NCBI RefSeq assembly: GCF_000012365.1
Contig: NC_007651.1
Coordinates: 744,001 to 808,000, forward strand
DNA from: Burkholderia thailandensis E264
GTDB taxonomy: Bacteria; Pseudomonadota; Gammaproteobacteria; Burkholderiales; Burkholderiaceae
DNA length: 64,000 bases
Reading direction: 5' to 3'
Shown: piece by piece, positions 17,798 through 27,286 of the stretch
Numbering within the stretch: the stretch's first letter is position 1
How the letters are laid out: each line of letters opens with the position of its first letter
Position numbers and translations under genes: made by a program
Notes under the pieces: model-generated
Seen by the model: the letters and a program-made list of their open reading frames with translations, nothing else
The model's database searches: none
Told to the model about the DNA's origin: nothing

Positions 17798-19234
17798 ATG
17801 CATCGCGCCACCAAGATAGTCGCCACGATCGGTCCGGCATCCAGCTCGCCGGAGGTCCTGTTGCAGATGATGCACGCGGGTCTCGACGTCGTGCGGCTCA
17901 ATTTCTCGCACGGCTCCGCCGACGATCACCGCGAGCGGGCCGAGATGGTCCGCGAGGCCGCGCGCCGGGTCGGCCGGGAAATCGCGATCATGGCGGACCT
18001 GCAGGGGCCGAAGATCCGCGTCGGCAAGTTCGAGGCGGGCAAGACGACGCTCACGCCCGGCCAGCCGTTCATCCTCGACGCGACGTGCGAGCTCGGCAAC
18101 GACGAGCGGGTCGGCCTCGACTACAAGGATCTGCCGCGCGACCTGAAGCCGGGCGACGTGCTGCTGCTTAACGACGGCCTGATCGTGCTGAAGGTCGACC
18201 GCGTGTTCGGCGATGAGATTCACACGACCGTCAAGGTGGGCGGCGATCTGTCGAACAACAAGGGGATCAACCGGCAGGGCGGCGGGCTGTCGGCGCCCGC
18301 GCTGACCGCGAAGGACATGGAGGACATCCGCACCGCGATGTCGCTCGGCGCGGATCTCGTCGCCGTGTCGTTCCCGAAGAACGCGACCGACATGGAGATG
18401 GCGCGCCAGCTCGCGAACATCGCGGGTGCGCCTTACGGCATCAAGCCGAAGATGATCGCGAAGATCGAGCGCGCCGAGGCGATTCCGGCGCTGCAGGAGA
18501 TTCTCGACGCGTCGGACGGCATCATGGTCGCGCGCGGCGATTTGGCCGTCGAGGTCGGCAACGCGGCCGTGCCCGCGCTGCAGAAGCGGATGATCCGGAT
18601 GGCGCGCGAGTCGAACAAGCTCGTGATCACCGCGACGCAGATGATGGAATCGATGATCCACGCGCCCGTGCCGACGCGCGCGGAGGTGTCGGACGTCGCG
18701 AACGCCGTGCTCGACGGCACCGATGCGGTGATGCTGTCGGCCGAGACGGCGACGGGCAAGTATCCGGCCGTGACGATCGAGGCGATGGCGGCGATCTGCG
18801 TCGAGGCGGAGAAATCCGAGCACGTCGAGCTCGACAAGGATTTCCTCGACCGCACGTTCACGCGGATCGACCAGTCGATCGCGATGGGCGCGCTCTTCAC
18901 CGCGTACCACCTGGGCGCGAAGGCGATCGTCGCGCTGACCGAATCGGGCGCGACGGCGCTCTGGATGTCGCGCCACTACACGCACGTGCCGATCTTCGCG
19001 CTGACGCCGCGAGTCGGCAGCGAGCGCGCGATGGCGCTCTTTCGCAACGTGACGCCGCTGCACGTCGACTTCGACAGCGATCGCGATTCCGCGCTGCAGC
19101 AGGCGCTCGAGCTGATCGTGCGGCGCGGCTACGTCGCGCATGGCGACATGGTCGTGCTGACGGTCGGCGAGCCGATGGGGCAGGCGGGCGGCACGAACAC
19201 GCTGAAGATCGTGCGCGTCGGCGAGCACTACTGA
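17798..19234 (+). CDS. pyk: Pyruvate kinase
   Basis: Phosphoenolpyruvate + ADP to pyruvate + ATP. 478 residues. Start MHRATKIVATIGPASSSPE with NFSHG near residue 38 for substrate binding. The active-site signature MIAKIERAEAIPALQEIL supplies the catalytic Lys, followed by VARGDLAVEVG, then ITATQMMESMIHAPVPTRAEV and DGTDAVMLSAETATGKYP. The C-terminal allosteric domain begins near 360. Length and domain order are normal. The open frame extends far upstream of the ATG, but that part is unrelated and Arg/Pro-rich. Confidence 0.97.
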   Translation: MHRATKIVATIGPASSSPEVLLQMMHAGLDVVRLNFSHGSADDHRERAEMVREAARRVGREIAIMADLQGPKIRVGKFEAGKTTLTPGQPFILDATCELGNDERVGLDYKDLPRDLKPGDVLLLNDGLIVLKVDRVFGDEIHTTVKVGGDLSNNKGINRQGGGLSAPALTAKDMEDIRTAMSLGADLVAVSFPKNATDMEMARQLANIAGAPYGIKPKMIAKIERAEAIPALQEILDASDGIMVARGDLAVEVGNAAVPALQKRMIRMARESNKLVITATQMMESMIHAPVPTRAEVSDVANAVLDGTDAVMLSAETATGKYPAVTIEAMAAICVEAEKSEHVELDKDFLDRTFTRIDQSIAMGALFTAYHLGAKAIVALTESGATALWMSRHYTHVPIFALTPRVGSERAMALFRNVTPLHVDFDSDRDSALQQALELIVRRGYVAHGDMVVLTVGEPMGQAGGTNTLKIVRVGEHY

Positions 19235-19297
19235 AAGCGGCCGGATGCCCGAGCGGCGCGTTCGCTCGCCGGGCATGCCGCTTGCGCGGTCACGAGG

Positions 19298-19330
19298 AAG
19301 CCGCGGGGTCCGACGCCCCGCGGCTTTTTT
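19298..19330 (+). terminator. Rho-independent terminator after pyk
   Basis: 11-bp stem AAGCCGCGGGG 19298-19308 with CCCCGCGGCTT 19316-19326, 7-nt loop, then four more T. Confidence 0.9.
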
Positions 19331-19407
19331 CGCTTGAAGGCGACCTGAAAGACGTAACAAATTGCCAGCGAATCCGCCATTTGGTCTGAATCGGAGGCGC
19401 TTCGCGA

Positions 19408-19413
19408 TAAAAT
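19408..19413 (+). promoter_or_regulatory. Candidate -10 box for fba
   Basis: TAAAAT at 19408-19413, 104 bp before the fba start and after the pyk terminator. TTGGTC at 19381 is too far for a normal spacer. Confidence 0.4.
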
Positions 19414-19517
19414 GCGGCTATTCGACGCTCGGCCGCGCCGGCCCGCCCGCCTTCGAAGCCGGGACGGGCCGTAAGACGCCGCGTAGGGCGCAAGGTTTTC
19501 ATTCAAGGAGTACCACA

Positions 19518-20582
19518 ATGCCTCTCGTATCAATGCGTCAACTGCTGGATCACGCCGCGGAGAACGGCTACGGCCTGCCCGCGTTCAACGTGAACAACCT
19601 GGAGCAGGTGCAGGCGATCATGGCGGCCGCGGACGAAGTCGGCGCGCCCGTGATCATGCAGGCGTCGGCGGGCGCCCGGAAGTACGCGGGCGAGGCGTTC
19701 CTGCGCCACCTGATCGAAGCGGCGGTCGAGTCGTACCCGCACATTCCCGTCGTGATGCACCAGGATCACGGCCAGTCGCCCGCCGTCTGCATGGCGGCGA
19801 TTCGCAGCGGCTTCACGAGCGTGATGATGGACGGCTCGCTCGAGGCCGACGGCAAGACGGTCGCGTCGTACGAATACAACGTCGACGTGTCGAGGAAGGT
19901 CGTCGAGATGGCGCACTCGATCGGCGTGACGGTCGAGGCCGAGCTCGGCGTGCTCGGCTCGCTCGAGACGATGAAGGGCGACAAGGAGGACGGCCACGGC
20001 GCAGAAGGCACGATGACGCGCGAGCAACTGCTGACCGATCCCGAGCAGGCGGCCGATTTCGTCAAGCTCACGCAGTGCGACGCGCTCGCGATCGCGATCG
20101 GCACGTCGCACGGCGCGTACAAGTTCACGAAGAAGCCGACGGGCGACATCCTGTCGATCCAGCGGATCAAGGAAATCCACGCGCGCATCCCGAACACGCA
20201 CCTCGTGATGCACGGCTCGTCGTCGGTGCCGCAGGACCTGCTCGCGGAAATCCGCGAATTCGGCGGCGACATGAAGGAAACCTACGGCGTGCCCGTCGAG
20301 GAAATCCAGGAAGGCATCAAGCACGGCGTGCGCAAGGTCAACATCGACACCGACCTGCGTCTCGCGATCACGGGCGCGATCCGCCGCTACATGTTCGAGA
20401 ATCCTGGCAAGTTCGATCCGCGCGATTACCTGAAGCCCGCGCGCGAAGCGGCGAAGAAGATCTGCGTCGCGCGCTATCTGGCGTTCGGCTGCGAAGGCCA
20501 GGCGGCGAAGATCAAGCCGGTGCCGCTCGAGAAGATCGCCGAGAAGTACAAGGCAGGCGACCTCGCGCAAGTGGTGCGTTGA
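19518..20582 (+). CDS. fba: Fructose-bisphosphate aldolase, class II
   Basis: Zinc-dependent aldolase of glycolysis and gluconeogenesis (fructose-1,6-bisphosphate to DHAP + G3P). 354 residues from ATG 19518, with AAGGAG as ribosome site. Class II signatures: [18 protein letters not shown] at 16-33, [18 protein letters not shown] with the zinc-binding His and catalytic Asp, [21 protein letters not shown], and [10 protein letters not shown] plus the glycine loop and [11 protein letters not shown]. The length and sequence type match the CbbA-like class IIB enzymes of Burkholderiales. Confidence 0.97.
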   Translation: MPLVSMRQLLDHAAENGYGLPAFNVNNLEQVQAIMAAADEVGAPVIMQASAGARKYAGEAFLRHLIEAAVESYPHIPVVMHQDHGQSPAVCMAAIRSGFTSVMMDGSLEADGKTVASYEYNVDVSRKVVEMAHSIGVTVEAELGVLGSLETMKGDKEDGHGAEGTMTREQLLTDPEQAADFVKLTQCDALAIAIGTSHGAYKFTKKPTGDILSIQRIKEIHARIPNTHLVMHGSSSVPQDLLAEIREFGGDMKETYGVPVEEIQEGIKHGVRKVNIDTDLRLAITGAIRRYMFENPGKFDPRDYLKPAREAAKKICVARYLAFGCEGQAAKIKPVPLEKIAEKYKAGDLAQVVR

Positions 20583-20703
20583 GTCTGTAGTACGATCTGG
20601 CCGGCCCGCGCGCGGGCCGGCCGGGCAAGTCCGGTCCGGTCCCGAAGCCGGCCGGCCCGCCGGGCCAAGCCGCCCGGCCGGTTCGCCGAAGTATTGCGAG
20701 GCC

Positions 20704-20745
20704 GCCGTTCCCGCCAGCCGCGGGGAACGGCGTTTCCCTTTTTGT
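20704..20745 (+). terminator. Probable terminator after fba
   Basis: 9-bp perfect stem GCCGTTCCC 20704-20712 with GGGAACGGC 20723-20731, then GTTTCCCTTTTTGTTT. The T-tract is interrupted. A 12-bp GC palindrome lies upstream at 20599-20622 without Ts. Confidence 0.6.
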
Positions 20746-20769
20746 TTGCTCCTTATCTGCGAAAAGACG

Positions 20770-21660
20770 ATGTCTACCCTCTACGAATCCACGCTGCGCT
20801 CGCTGCCGCTCCTCGGTCGCGGCAAGGTCCGCGACAACTACGCGGTCGGCAACGACAAGCTCCTGATCGTCACGACCGATCGCCTGTCGGCGTTCGACGT
20901 CATCATGGGCGAGCCGATTCCGAACAAGGGCCGCGTGCTGAACCAGATGGCGAACTTCTGGTTCGACAAGCTCGCGCACATCGTCCCGAACCACCTGACG
21001 GGCGTCGCGCCCGAGACGGTCGTCGCCGCCGACGAGGTCGAGCAGGTGAAGGGGCGCGCGGTCGTCGTCAAGCGGCTCGAGCCGATCCTCGTCGAGGCGG
21101 TCGTGCGCGGCTATCTCGCGGGCAGCGGCTGGAAGGACTACCAGGCGACGGGCAAGGTGTGCGGCGTCGAGCTGCCGGCCGGCCTCTCGAACGCGCAGAA
21201 GCTCCCCGAGCCGATCTTCACCCCCGCCGCGAAGGCCGAGATGGGCCATCACGACGAGAACATCTCGTTCGAGGAAACCGAGCGCCGCATCGGCACCGAG
21301 CTGGCCGCGACGATTCGCGACATCTCGATCAAGCTGTACAAGGAAGCGGCCGACTACGCGGCCACGCGCGGCATCATCATCGCCGACACGAAGTTCGAGT
21401 TCGGCCTCGACGAGCACGGCAAGCTGTTCCTGATGGACGAGGCGCTGACGGCCGATTCGTCGCGCTTCTGGCCGGCGGACGAATACCGGGTCGGCACGAA
21501 CCCGCCGTCGTTCGACAAGCAGTTCGTCCGCGACTGGCTCGAGGCGCAGAACTGGAGCAAGGAGCCGCCCGCGCCGAAGCTGCCCGACGACGTGGTCGCG
21601 AAGACGAGCGCGAAGTATCAGGAAGCGCTCGAGCGCATCACGGGCAAGACGCTCGACTGA
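20770..21660 (+). CDS. purC: SAICAR synthase
   Basis: Phosphoribosylaminoimidazole-succinocarboxamide synthase: CAIR + aspartate + ATP to SAICAR in purine synthesis. 296 residues. Start [20 protein letters not shown] with GKVRDNY for ATP binding. [33 protein letters not shown] and the signature-like [10 protein letters not shown] and [16 protein letters not shown] follow, then [14 protein letters not shown]. This is the longer single-domain type common in beta-proteobacteria. First gene of purC-purE-purK-sua5; gap to purE 35 bp. Confidence 0.97.
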   Translation: MSTLYESTLRSLPLLGRGKVRDNYAVGNDKLLIVTTDRLSAFDVIMGEPIPNKGRVLNQMANFWFDKLAHIVPNHLTGVAPETVVAADEVEQVKGRAVVVKRLEPILVEAVVRGYLAGSGWKDYQATGKVCGVELPAGLSNAQKLPEPIFTPAAKAEMGHHDENISFEETERRIGTELAATIRDISIKLYKEAADYAATRGIIIADTKFEFGLDEHGKLFLMDEALTADSSRFWPADEYRVGTNPPSFDKQFVRDWLEAQNWSKEPPAPKLPDDVVAKTSAKYQEALERITGKTLD

Positions 21661-21695
21661 CCATCGTCCGATTCACCGAAACGAGGAAGCGCACG

Positions 21696-22214
21696 ATGAG
21701 CGAAGTCCAGACCGCCCACACGCACAGCGCGCCGCTCGTCGGCGTGCTGATGGGTTCCAGCTCCGACTGGGACGTGATGAAGCATGCCGTCGCGATCCTG
21801 CAGGAATTCGACGTGCCGTACGAGGCGAAGGTCGTGTCCGCGCACCGGATGCCCGACGAGATGTTCGACTACGCGGAGAAGGCGCGCGAGCGCGGCCTGC
21901 GCGCGATCATCGCGGGCGCGGGCGGCGCCGCGCACCTGCCCGGCATGCTCGCGGCGAAGACGACCGTGCCCGTGCTCGGCGTGCCCGTCGCGAGCAAGTA
22001 TCTGAAAGGCGTCGATTCGCTGCACTCGATCGTGCAGATGCCGAAAGGCGTGCCCGTGGCGACGTTCGCGATCGGCGAGGCCGGCGCGGCGAACGCGGCG
22101 CTCTTCGCGGTGTCGATCCTGTCCGGCACGTCGGTCGACTATGCGAACCGGCTCGCCGCGTTCCGCGTGCGGCAGAACGAGGCCGCGCACGCGATGACGC
22201 TGCCGCCGCTGTGA
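21696..22214 (+). CDS. purE: N5-carboxyaminoimidazole ribonucleotide mutase
   Basis: Class I PurE: converts N5-CAIR from PurK to CAIR, the substrate of PurC. 172 residues. Substrate loop [15 protein letters not shown] near 17, then [14 protein letters not shown] with the catalytic His, and [44 protein letters not shown] is standard. Followed after 78 bp by purK. Confidence 0.97.
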   Translation: MSEVQTAHTHSAPLVGVLMGSSSDWDVMKHAVAILQEFDVPYEAKVVSAHRMPDEMFDYAEKARERGLRAIIAGAGGAAHLPGMLAAKTTVPVLGVPVASKYLKGVDSLHSIVQMPKGVPVATFAIGEAGAANAALFAVSILSGTSVDYANRLAAFRVRQNEAAHAMTLPPL

Positions 22215-22292
22215 GGCCGCCGCGCCGCCGCCTGCAACATCGATCGTCCTGACCGCGGCGGGCGCCGCCGCCCGCCGCCACCGACCCTAGAC

Positions 22293-23489
22293 ATGACTGC
22301 ACTCCCCAACCCGAATTCCCCGATCCTGCCGGGCGCCTGGCTCGGCATGGTCGGCGGCGGCCAGCTCGGCCGCATGTTCTGCTTCGCCGCGCAGGCGATG
22401 GGCTACCGCGTCGCCGTGCTCGATCCCGATCCGACGAGCCCGGCGGGCGCCGTCGCGGACAAGCATCTGCGCGCCGCATACGACGACGAGGCCGCGCTCG
22501 CCGAGCTCGCGCAATTGTGCGACGCGGTATCGACCGAGTTCGAGAACGTGCCCGCCGCGAGCCTCGATTTCCTCGCGCAATCGACGTTCGTCGCGCCCGC
22601 CGGCCGCTGCGTCGCGATCGCGCAGGACCGGATCGCCGAGAAGCGTTTCATCGCGGCGTCGGGCGTGCCGGTCGCGCCGCACGTCGTGATCGAGTCGGCC
22701 GCGCAGCTCGCGGCGCTCGCCGATGCGGATCTCGCCGCGGTGCTGCCCGGCATCCTGAAGACCGCGCGCCTCGGCTACGACGGCAAGGGGCAGGTGCGCG
22801 TCGCGACCGCGCAGGAAGCGCGCGACGCGTATGGGTCGCTCGGCGGCGTGCCGTGCGTGCTCGAGAAGCGCCTGCCGCTCAAATACGAGGTGTCGGCGCT
22901 GATCGCGCGCGGCGCGAACGGCGCGTCCGCCGTGTTTCCGCTCGCGCAGAACACGCACCACGGCGGCATCCTGTCGCTGAGCGTCGTGCCCGCGCCCGCC
23001 GCGAGCGATGCGCTCGTGCGCGACGCGCAGCAGGCGGCCGCGCGGATCGCCGATTCGCTCGACTACGTCGGCGTGCTGTGCGTCGAGTTCTTCGTGCTCG
23101 AAGACGGCTCGCTCGTTGCGAACGAAATGGCGCCGCGGCCGCACAATTCCGGCCACTACACGGTCGATGCGTGCGAGACGAGCCAGTTCGAGCAGCAGGT
23201 GCGCGCGATGACGCGGCTGCCGCTCGGCAGCACGCGCCAGCATTCGCCCGCCGCGATGCTTAACGTGCTCGGCGACGTATGGTTCGCGAGCGGCGCGTCG
23301 GGCGAGCCCGTCACGCCGCCGTGGGACCAGGTCGCCGCGATGCCGACCGCGCGGCTGCATCTGTACGGCAAGGAAGAAGCGCGGGTCGGCCGCAAGATGG
23401 GCCACGTGAACTTCACCGCGGCGACGCTCGACGAAGCGGTCGCGGGCGCGACCGCGTGCGCGCGGCTGTTGCGCATTCCGCTCGACTGA
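22293..23489 (+). CDS. purK: N5-carboxyaminoimidazole ribonucleotide synthase
   Basis: ATP-grasp enzyme converting AIR + bicarbonate + ATP to N5-CAIR. 398 residues. N-terminal Rossmann-like region [38 protein letters not shown], then the ATP-grasp core with [17 protein letters not shown] and the metal-site [28 protein letters not shown]. The C-terminal cap carries [19 protein letters not shown]. Co-oriented with purE; only 11 bp separate it from the next gene. Confidence 0.97.
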   Translation: MTALPNPNSPILPGAWLGMVGGGQLGRMFCFAAQAMGYRVAVLDPDPTSPAGAVADKHLRAAYDDEAALAELAQLCDAVSTEFENVPAASLDFLAQSTFVAPAGRCVAIAQDRIAEKRFIAASGVPVAPHVVIESAAQLAALADADLAAVLPGILKTARLGYDGKGQVRVATAQEARDAYGSLGGVPCVLEKRLPLKYEVSALIARGANGASAVFPLAQNTHHGGILSLSVVPAPAASDALVRDAQQAAARIADSLDYVGVLCVEFFVLEDGSLVANEMAPRPHNSGHYTVDACETSQFEQQVRAMTRLPLGSTRQHSPAAMLNVLGDVWFASGASGEPVTPPWDQVAAMPTARLHLYGKEEARVGRKMGHVNFTAATLDEAVAGATACARLLRIPLD

Positions 23490-23500
23490 CGGAGCGCGAG

Positions 23501-24526
23501 ATGTCGAACGATCGACCGATTCCGACCGACGAGCAGATCGACGAAGCCGCCGCGCTGCTCGACGCGGGCGAACTCGTCGCGTTTCCGACCGAAACCGTCT
23601 ACGGGCTCGGCGGCGACGCGCAGAACCCGGCCGCCGTCGCGCGCATCTACGCGGCGAAAGGGCGGCCGGCGAACCATCCGGTGATCGTCCACCTCGCGCC
23701 GGGCAGCGATCCGGGCTACTGGGTCGATTCGTTGCCCGCCGACGCGCAGAAGTTGATCGACGCGTTCTGGCCCGGCCCGCTCACGCTGATCCTCAAGCGC
23801 GCCGCGCGTATTCCGGACGCGGTGAGCGGCGGGCAGGACTCGGTCGGCTTGCGCTGCCCGTCGCATCCGGTCGCGCAGGCGCTGCTGCGTGCGTTCGACG
23901 CGCGTCGCGGCGGGCACGGCGGCGTCGCCGCGCCGTCGGCGAACCGTTTCGGCCACGTGAGCCCGACCACCGCGCAGCACGTGCGCGACGAATTCGGCGA
24001 TGCCGTCCGCGTGCTCGACGGCGGCCCGTCCGACGTCGGGATCGAATCGACGATTCTCGATTTGTCGCGCGGTTTTCCGGCGCTGTTGCGCCCGGGCGAC
24101 GTGAGCCCGCGGCAGATCGCCGATGTGCTCGGCGTCGCGCCGCGCCTGCCCGACGGCAGCGATGCGACCGCGCCGCGCGCGTCCGGCACGTTGAAGGCGC
24201 ATTACGCACCGCGCACGCCGCTCGCGCTGGCGGCGTTCGAGCGGCTCGAGCCGCTGCTCGCGGCCGCGCGCGACGCCGGCAAACCGGTGGCGCTCGTCGC
24301 GCGCGTGTCGCGCGCGGGCGCGTGGGCGCACGCACAGGGCGTGCATTTCGTCGCGGCGCCCGAGGACCCGCGAGTCTACGCGCGTGAGCTCTACGGGCTG
24401 CTGCGCGCGCTCGACCGCGCGCAGGTCGCGCGCATTCTCGTCGAGAAGCTGCCGGATACGGTCGAATGGATCGCGGTGAACGACCGGCTCGGCCGTGCGG
24501 CGGCCGCGTTCGACGCGCAGGAGTGA
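23501..24526 (+). CDS. L-threonylcarbamoyladenylate synthase (Sua5 type)
   Basis: Makes threonylcarbamoyl-AMP for the t6A37 modification of ANN-decoding tRNAs. 341 residues, so it is the long Sua5 form, with a YrdC domain (about 15-210) plus C-terminal Sua5 domain, not the short TsaC. Seen: AGELVAFPTETVYGLGGDAQ, KGRPANHPVIVHL, FWPGPLTLIL, RCPSHPVAQALL, APSANRFGHVSPTTA and LRPGDVSPRQI. ASGTLKAHYAPRTPL marks the linker to the Sua5 domain. It is probably co-transcribed with the pur genes, eleven base pairs after purK. Confidence 0.93.
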   Translation: MSNDRPIPTDEQIDEAAALLDAGELVAFPTETVYGLGGDAQNPAAVARIYAAKGRPANHPVIVHLAPGSDPGYWVDSLPADAQKLIDAFWPGPLTLILKRAARIPDAVSGGQDSVGLRCPSHPVAQALLRAFDARRGGHGGVAAPSANRFGHVSPTTAQHVRDEFGDAVRVLDGGPSDVGIESTILDLSRGFPALLRPGDVSPRQIADVLGVAPRLPDGSDATAPRASGTLKAHYAPRTPLALAAFERLEPLLAAARDAGKPVALVARVSRAGAWAHAQGVHFVAAPEDPRVYARELYGLLRALDRAQVARILVEKLPDTVEWIAVNDRLGRAAAAFDAQE

Positions 24527-24592
24527 GCGTCGGGCGGTTCGGCGGCTGATTCGGCGGGTGAAGCCGAGCATGTCTTCGTTATGCTCTGGCCG

Positions 24593-24696
24593 CCGAAACG
24601 CCGAAACGCCGAAACGCCGAAACGCCGAAACGCCGAAACGCCGAAACGCCGAAACGCCGAAACGCCGAAACGCCGAAACGCCGAAACGCCGAAACG
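24593..24696. repeat. 8-bp tandem repeat, 13 perfect copies (VNTR)
   Basis: CCGAAACG repeated 13 times without a single mismatch over 104 bp, intergenic. The unit length is not a multiple of three, so it is not coding. Perfect short arrays like this change copy number by slippage; the B. pseudomallei complex is known for many such loci and they are used for strain typing. Confidence 0.97.
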
Positions 24697-24720
24697 CACG
24701 ACAGAGCCGGCTCCGATGAC

Positions 24721-24760
24721 AAACGCCCGGTTCGCATTACGCGAACCGGGCGTTCTCATT
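24721..24760. terminator. Strong bidirectional-looking terminator
   Basis: 14-bp perfect stem, AACGCCCGGTTCGC 24722-24735 with GCGAACCGGGCGTT 24741-24754, 5-nt loop, then CTCATTT. It lies between convergent genes; on the minus strand the stem is followed by TGTCAT, so the rightward use is better supported. Confidence 0.75.
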
Positions 24761-24834
24761 TGAAGCGCGGATTCGTCGCCGCGTCGCAACCGGGCGGCAC
24801 GCGCGAGACGCTCCGCCCTTCGCGCGCCGGCTGC

Positions 24835-25974
24835 TTACCTGCCGACGCCCGCCTTCGCGATCTGCTGCTCGACGTACTGCGCGAAGAGCGCGTGCAGGCG
24901 CGTCGTCGGGTGGACCGTGTCGGCGAACATGTAGGTCTGGTCCGCGTTCGCGGCCGTGTACATCTGCGGCGAGCAGAACAGCGACGAGCCGAACGCGGTC
25001 GGGTTCGTGACACCCGCCTTCGTCGCGGCGGCGATCATCGACTGCAGGTTGCACGCGGTGCCCGTGTTCGCCACCGAGAAGCCGTTGCCCTGATAGTTCG
25101 CGGCGATGCCGTCCTGCCACGTGAACGCGTCGATCAGCACGGCCTTCGCGGGATCGACGTTCAGCGCCTTCAACGCCGCGGCAAGCGTGCTGTTGAAGAC
25201 CGTCGACAACTGCGTGAGCGCGGCCTGCTGGCCCGTCGACACCGCGAGCGGCGTGCCGCCGATGTCCGGCACGTTCGAGACGAACACGTGCGCCGCGCCC
25301 GCCGCGACGATCTGCTGGACGACGCCCGCGAGCTGCTGCGCGGCGAGGCCGATCTGCTGCGCGGCGGCGAGCTGCGCGGCCGGCGTATTGCCCTGAGTCT
25401 GCGCGACCTGCACCTGATAGAAGATGTCGTTCGCGCCGCCGTTGATGAGCACGATCTGGTTCGCGTTGAAGCTGCCGTGCTGCTGCAGGTATTGCTGCAC
25501 CTGCGTCGCGACGGGCACGGTCGTCGCCTGCGCGTAATCGGCGTTCGCGACGCTCGCGTCCGCGTGGCCGATGCCCGGCTGCTGCGTGACGCGCGAGCCG
25601 CCTTGCGCGTAGCCCAGGCCGCCTGCCGCCTGCAGCGGCACGCCGAAGCCGCCTTCGAACGCCGGCGTGAGCGTGCCGCCGTAATAGGCGGCGACGTCCT
25701 GCGTCCACACCTGGCCCGGATTCGTCGTGAAGCGGCCGCCGCCGAAGCCGATCAGGATCTGCGGCGAGTAGGTGCCGACGTCCGACAGGCTGTCGCCGAA
25801 GGACACGACCTGCATGTTCACGCCGGCGCTCGGCTGCGACGCGCCGTTGTTGTCGCCGCCGCCGCACGCGGCGAGGAGCGCGAACGCGGCGCTCGCGAGC
25901 GCGACCTGCGCGCCGCGCCAGAAGCGGCGGCGTGCGGCGCCGGCGGGTTGTTGTTGTCGTTGCAGCTGATTCAT
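24835..25974 (-). CDS. SGNH/GDSL-family secreted lipoprotein esterase
   Basis: 379 residues. Lipoprotein signal with lipobox LLAAC (Cys37), followed by a Gly/Asn/Ser linker. The SGNH hydrolase fold has block I VVSFGDSLSDVGTYS (catalytic Ser62), block III VLINGGANDIFYQ (Gly and Asn of the oxyanion hole) and block V DTVHPTTRLHAL with the catalytic Asp and His near the end. Probably a surface or periplasmic esterase/lipase; lipid specificity cannot be read off. Start ATG at 25974 with GAGGAGAG upstream. A long open frame upstream is not used. Confidence 0.9.
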   Translation of the reverse strand: MNQLQRQQQPAGAARRRFWRGAQVALASAAFALLAACGGGDNNGASQPSAGVNMQVVSFGDSLSDVGTYSPQILIGFGGGRFTTNPGQVWTQDVAAYYGGTLTPAFEGGFGVPLQAAGGLGYAQGGSRVTQQPGIGHADASVANADYAQATTVPVATQVQQYLQQHGSFNANQIVLINGGANDIFYQVQVAQTQGNTPAAQLAAAQQIGLAAQQLAGVVQQIVAAGAAHVFVSNVPDIGGTPLAVSTGQQAALTQLSTVFNSTLAAALKALNVDPAKAVLIDAFTWQDGIAANYQGNGFSVANTGTACNLQSMIAAATKAGVTNPTAFGSSLFCSPQMYTAANADQTYMFADTVHPTTRLHALFAQYVEQQIAKAGVGR

Positions 25975-26064
25975 GCGGGTCTCTCCTCGTAGATATGCTT
26001 GTGTTGCATGGCCTGCGCCGGGCCGCGACGCGGCTCGGCGCAATGGTTGTGAAGCCTGGTTTCG

Positions 26065-26976
26065 TTATCGTTCGCGCGGTGCGGCGGCGAGCGCGGACGG
26101 CTCGTGCGGCTGCGCGTGCGCAACCCGAGCATGATAAGCGCTCGCCCATTCGGGCGGACCGAAAAGCGCAAGCAGTTTGTTGCGCCAGCCGTCGACGCCG
26201 AACGCGTCGGCCGCCATCGACCGCCATTCATGGAACGTCGCGACGAGCGGGTTGTTCGACCGCAGCGGCTCGACGATTCCGTATTCGGGCGGATCGCGCG
26301 GGTCCTCGTCGACGTAGCTGCCGAACAGGCGGTCCCAGATCACGAGCACGCCGGCGTAGTTGCGGTCGATGTAGCGCGGGTTGCGCGCATGGTGCGCGCG
26401 GTGGATCGACGGCGTGTTGAGCACGTATTCGAGCCAGCCGAGCTTGGGAATCGTCTGCGTGTGGACGAAGAACTGGAACGCGAGGTTGATGAGCACGATG
26501 CCGACGATCTGCTGCGGCGGGAAGCCGAGGAACGCGAGCGGCAGCCAGAACGCCCACATGCCGGCGACCGGGTACATCAGGCTTTGCCGCATCGCGGTCG
26601 AGAAGTTCAGGCGCTCGGACGAATGATGGACGACGTGCGCGGCCCACAGCCAGCGAACGCGGTGGCTGCAGCGGTGGAACACGTAGTAGAGCAGGTCCTG
26701 CGCGACGAACAGCACGGCGAACGACGCCCACGTGTTGTCCCACGTGAGGAGCCGGTAGTGCGTGTAGCAGTACGCATAGATCGGGATCACGAAGATCCAC
26801 GCGATCTTGTCCGCGCCCTGGTGCATCAGCGCAAGTGCCGCATTGCAGAGCGTGTCGCGCAGGTTGTAGACGTGCTCGCCGGGGCGCGTGCGCGCGAGGT
26901 GCCACGCTTCCCAGCCGATGCAGAGCAGGAAGACGGGCGCGAGCGCGAGCAGAAGCAATTCGACGTTGAATTGCAT
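26065..26976 (-). CDS. Sterol desaturase/fatty-acid hydroxylase superfamily membrane protein
   Basis: 303 residues, about four membrane helices. The di-iron histidine motifs are complete: HRCSH (HxxxH), HVVHHSS (HxxHH) and HRAHHARNPRY (HxxHH). This superfamily hydroxylates or desaturates lipids such as hopanoids, fatty acids or sterols, using O2. Start at 26976 gives MQFNVELLLLALAPVFLLC with ribosome site AGAGGGAGA; further upstream codons are not conserved-looking. Same strand as the GDSL lipoprotein gene 90 bp downstream, possibly one lipid-related transcript. The exact lipid is unknown. Confidence 0.9.
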   Translation of the reverse strand: MQFNVELLLLALAPVFLLCIGWEAWHLARTRPGEHVYNLRDTLCNAALALMHQGADKIAWIFVIPIYAYCYTHYRLLTWDNTWASFAVLFVAQDLLYYVFHRCSHRVRWLWAAHVVHHSSERLNFSTAMRQSLMYPVAGMWAFWLPLAFLGFPPQQIVGIVLINLAFQFFVHTQTIPKLGWLEYVLNTPSIHRAHHARNPRYIDRNYAGVLVIWDRLFGSYVDEDPRDPPEYGIVEPLRSNNPLVATFHEWRSMAADAFGVDGWRNKLLALFGPPEWASAYHARVAHAQPHEPSALAAAPRER

Positions 26977-27286
26977 GAATGTCTCCCTCTTGTTGTGCTT
27001 CGATCGCCCCGGTGCGTGCGGCGTTTGGTTCACGCGCGCGGATCGTCGACGTCAATTGCAGCCAAAAGGGTACGCAATCGGCGTACCGGGCGCGAGGGTG
27101 TTTCGTAGAGGGAGTCTTCGACGGACGGCCGACATGGTGCGGCGCGCCGGGCCGCCGTGCGGCGGCTGAGCGGCGGAAACCGGCGGCGAATGCGGGCGGA
27201 TTCTGCGGGGGTCGGCGGGGACGGAACCGGTTCCTAGCCGCGCGCGGCCGGCGCGAAAGCCGCGCCGCCGCACGTACGGCCGCGAA
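26977..27286. other. Intergenic with two perfect inverted repeats
   Basis: 310 bp upstream of the desaturase gene and downstream of dacB, both leftward. GGTACGC 27069-27075 and GCGTACC 27081-27087 form a 7-bp dyad with a 5-bp spacer, 93 bp before the desaturase start. GGAACCGGTTCC at 27223-27234 is a 12-bp palindrome close to the dacB end. Either could be an operator. No gene is seen. Confidence 0.5.

Larger units (their letters stand above)
24527..24834. other. Convergent intergenic region with tandem repeat and terminator
   Basis: 308 bp between sua5 (rightward) and the GDSL gene (leftward). It contains only the 8-bp repeat array and the strong hairpin described separately. Open frames through the array encode RNAETPK-type repeats and have no gene-like context. 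Confidence 0.7.

Noticed and set aside
24593..24696. CRISPR array
   Set aside because: The 8-bp units are directly adjacent with no spacers and no cas genes are near.
24581..24763. Repeat-protein gene reading RNAETPK through the VNTR
   Set aside because: 8-bp units shift through all frames, so each copy-number change would break it; no start context.
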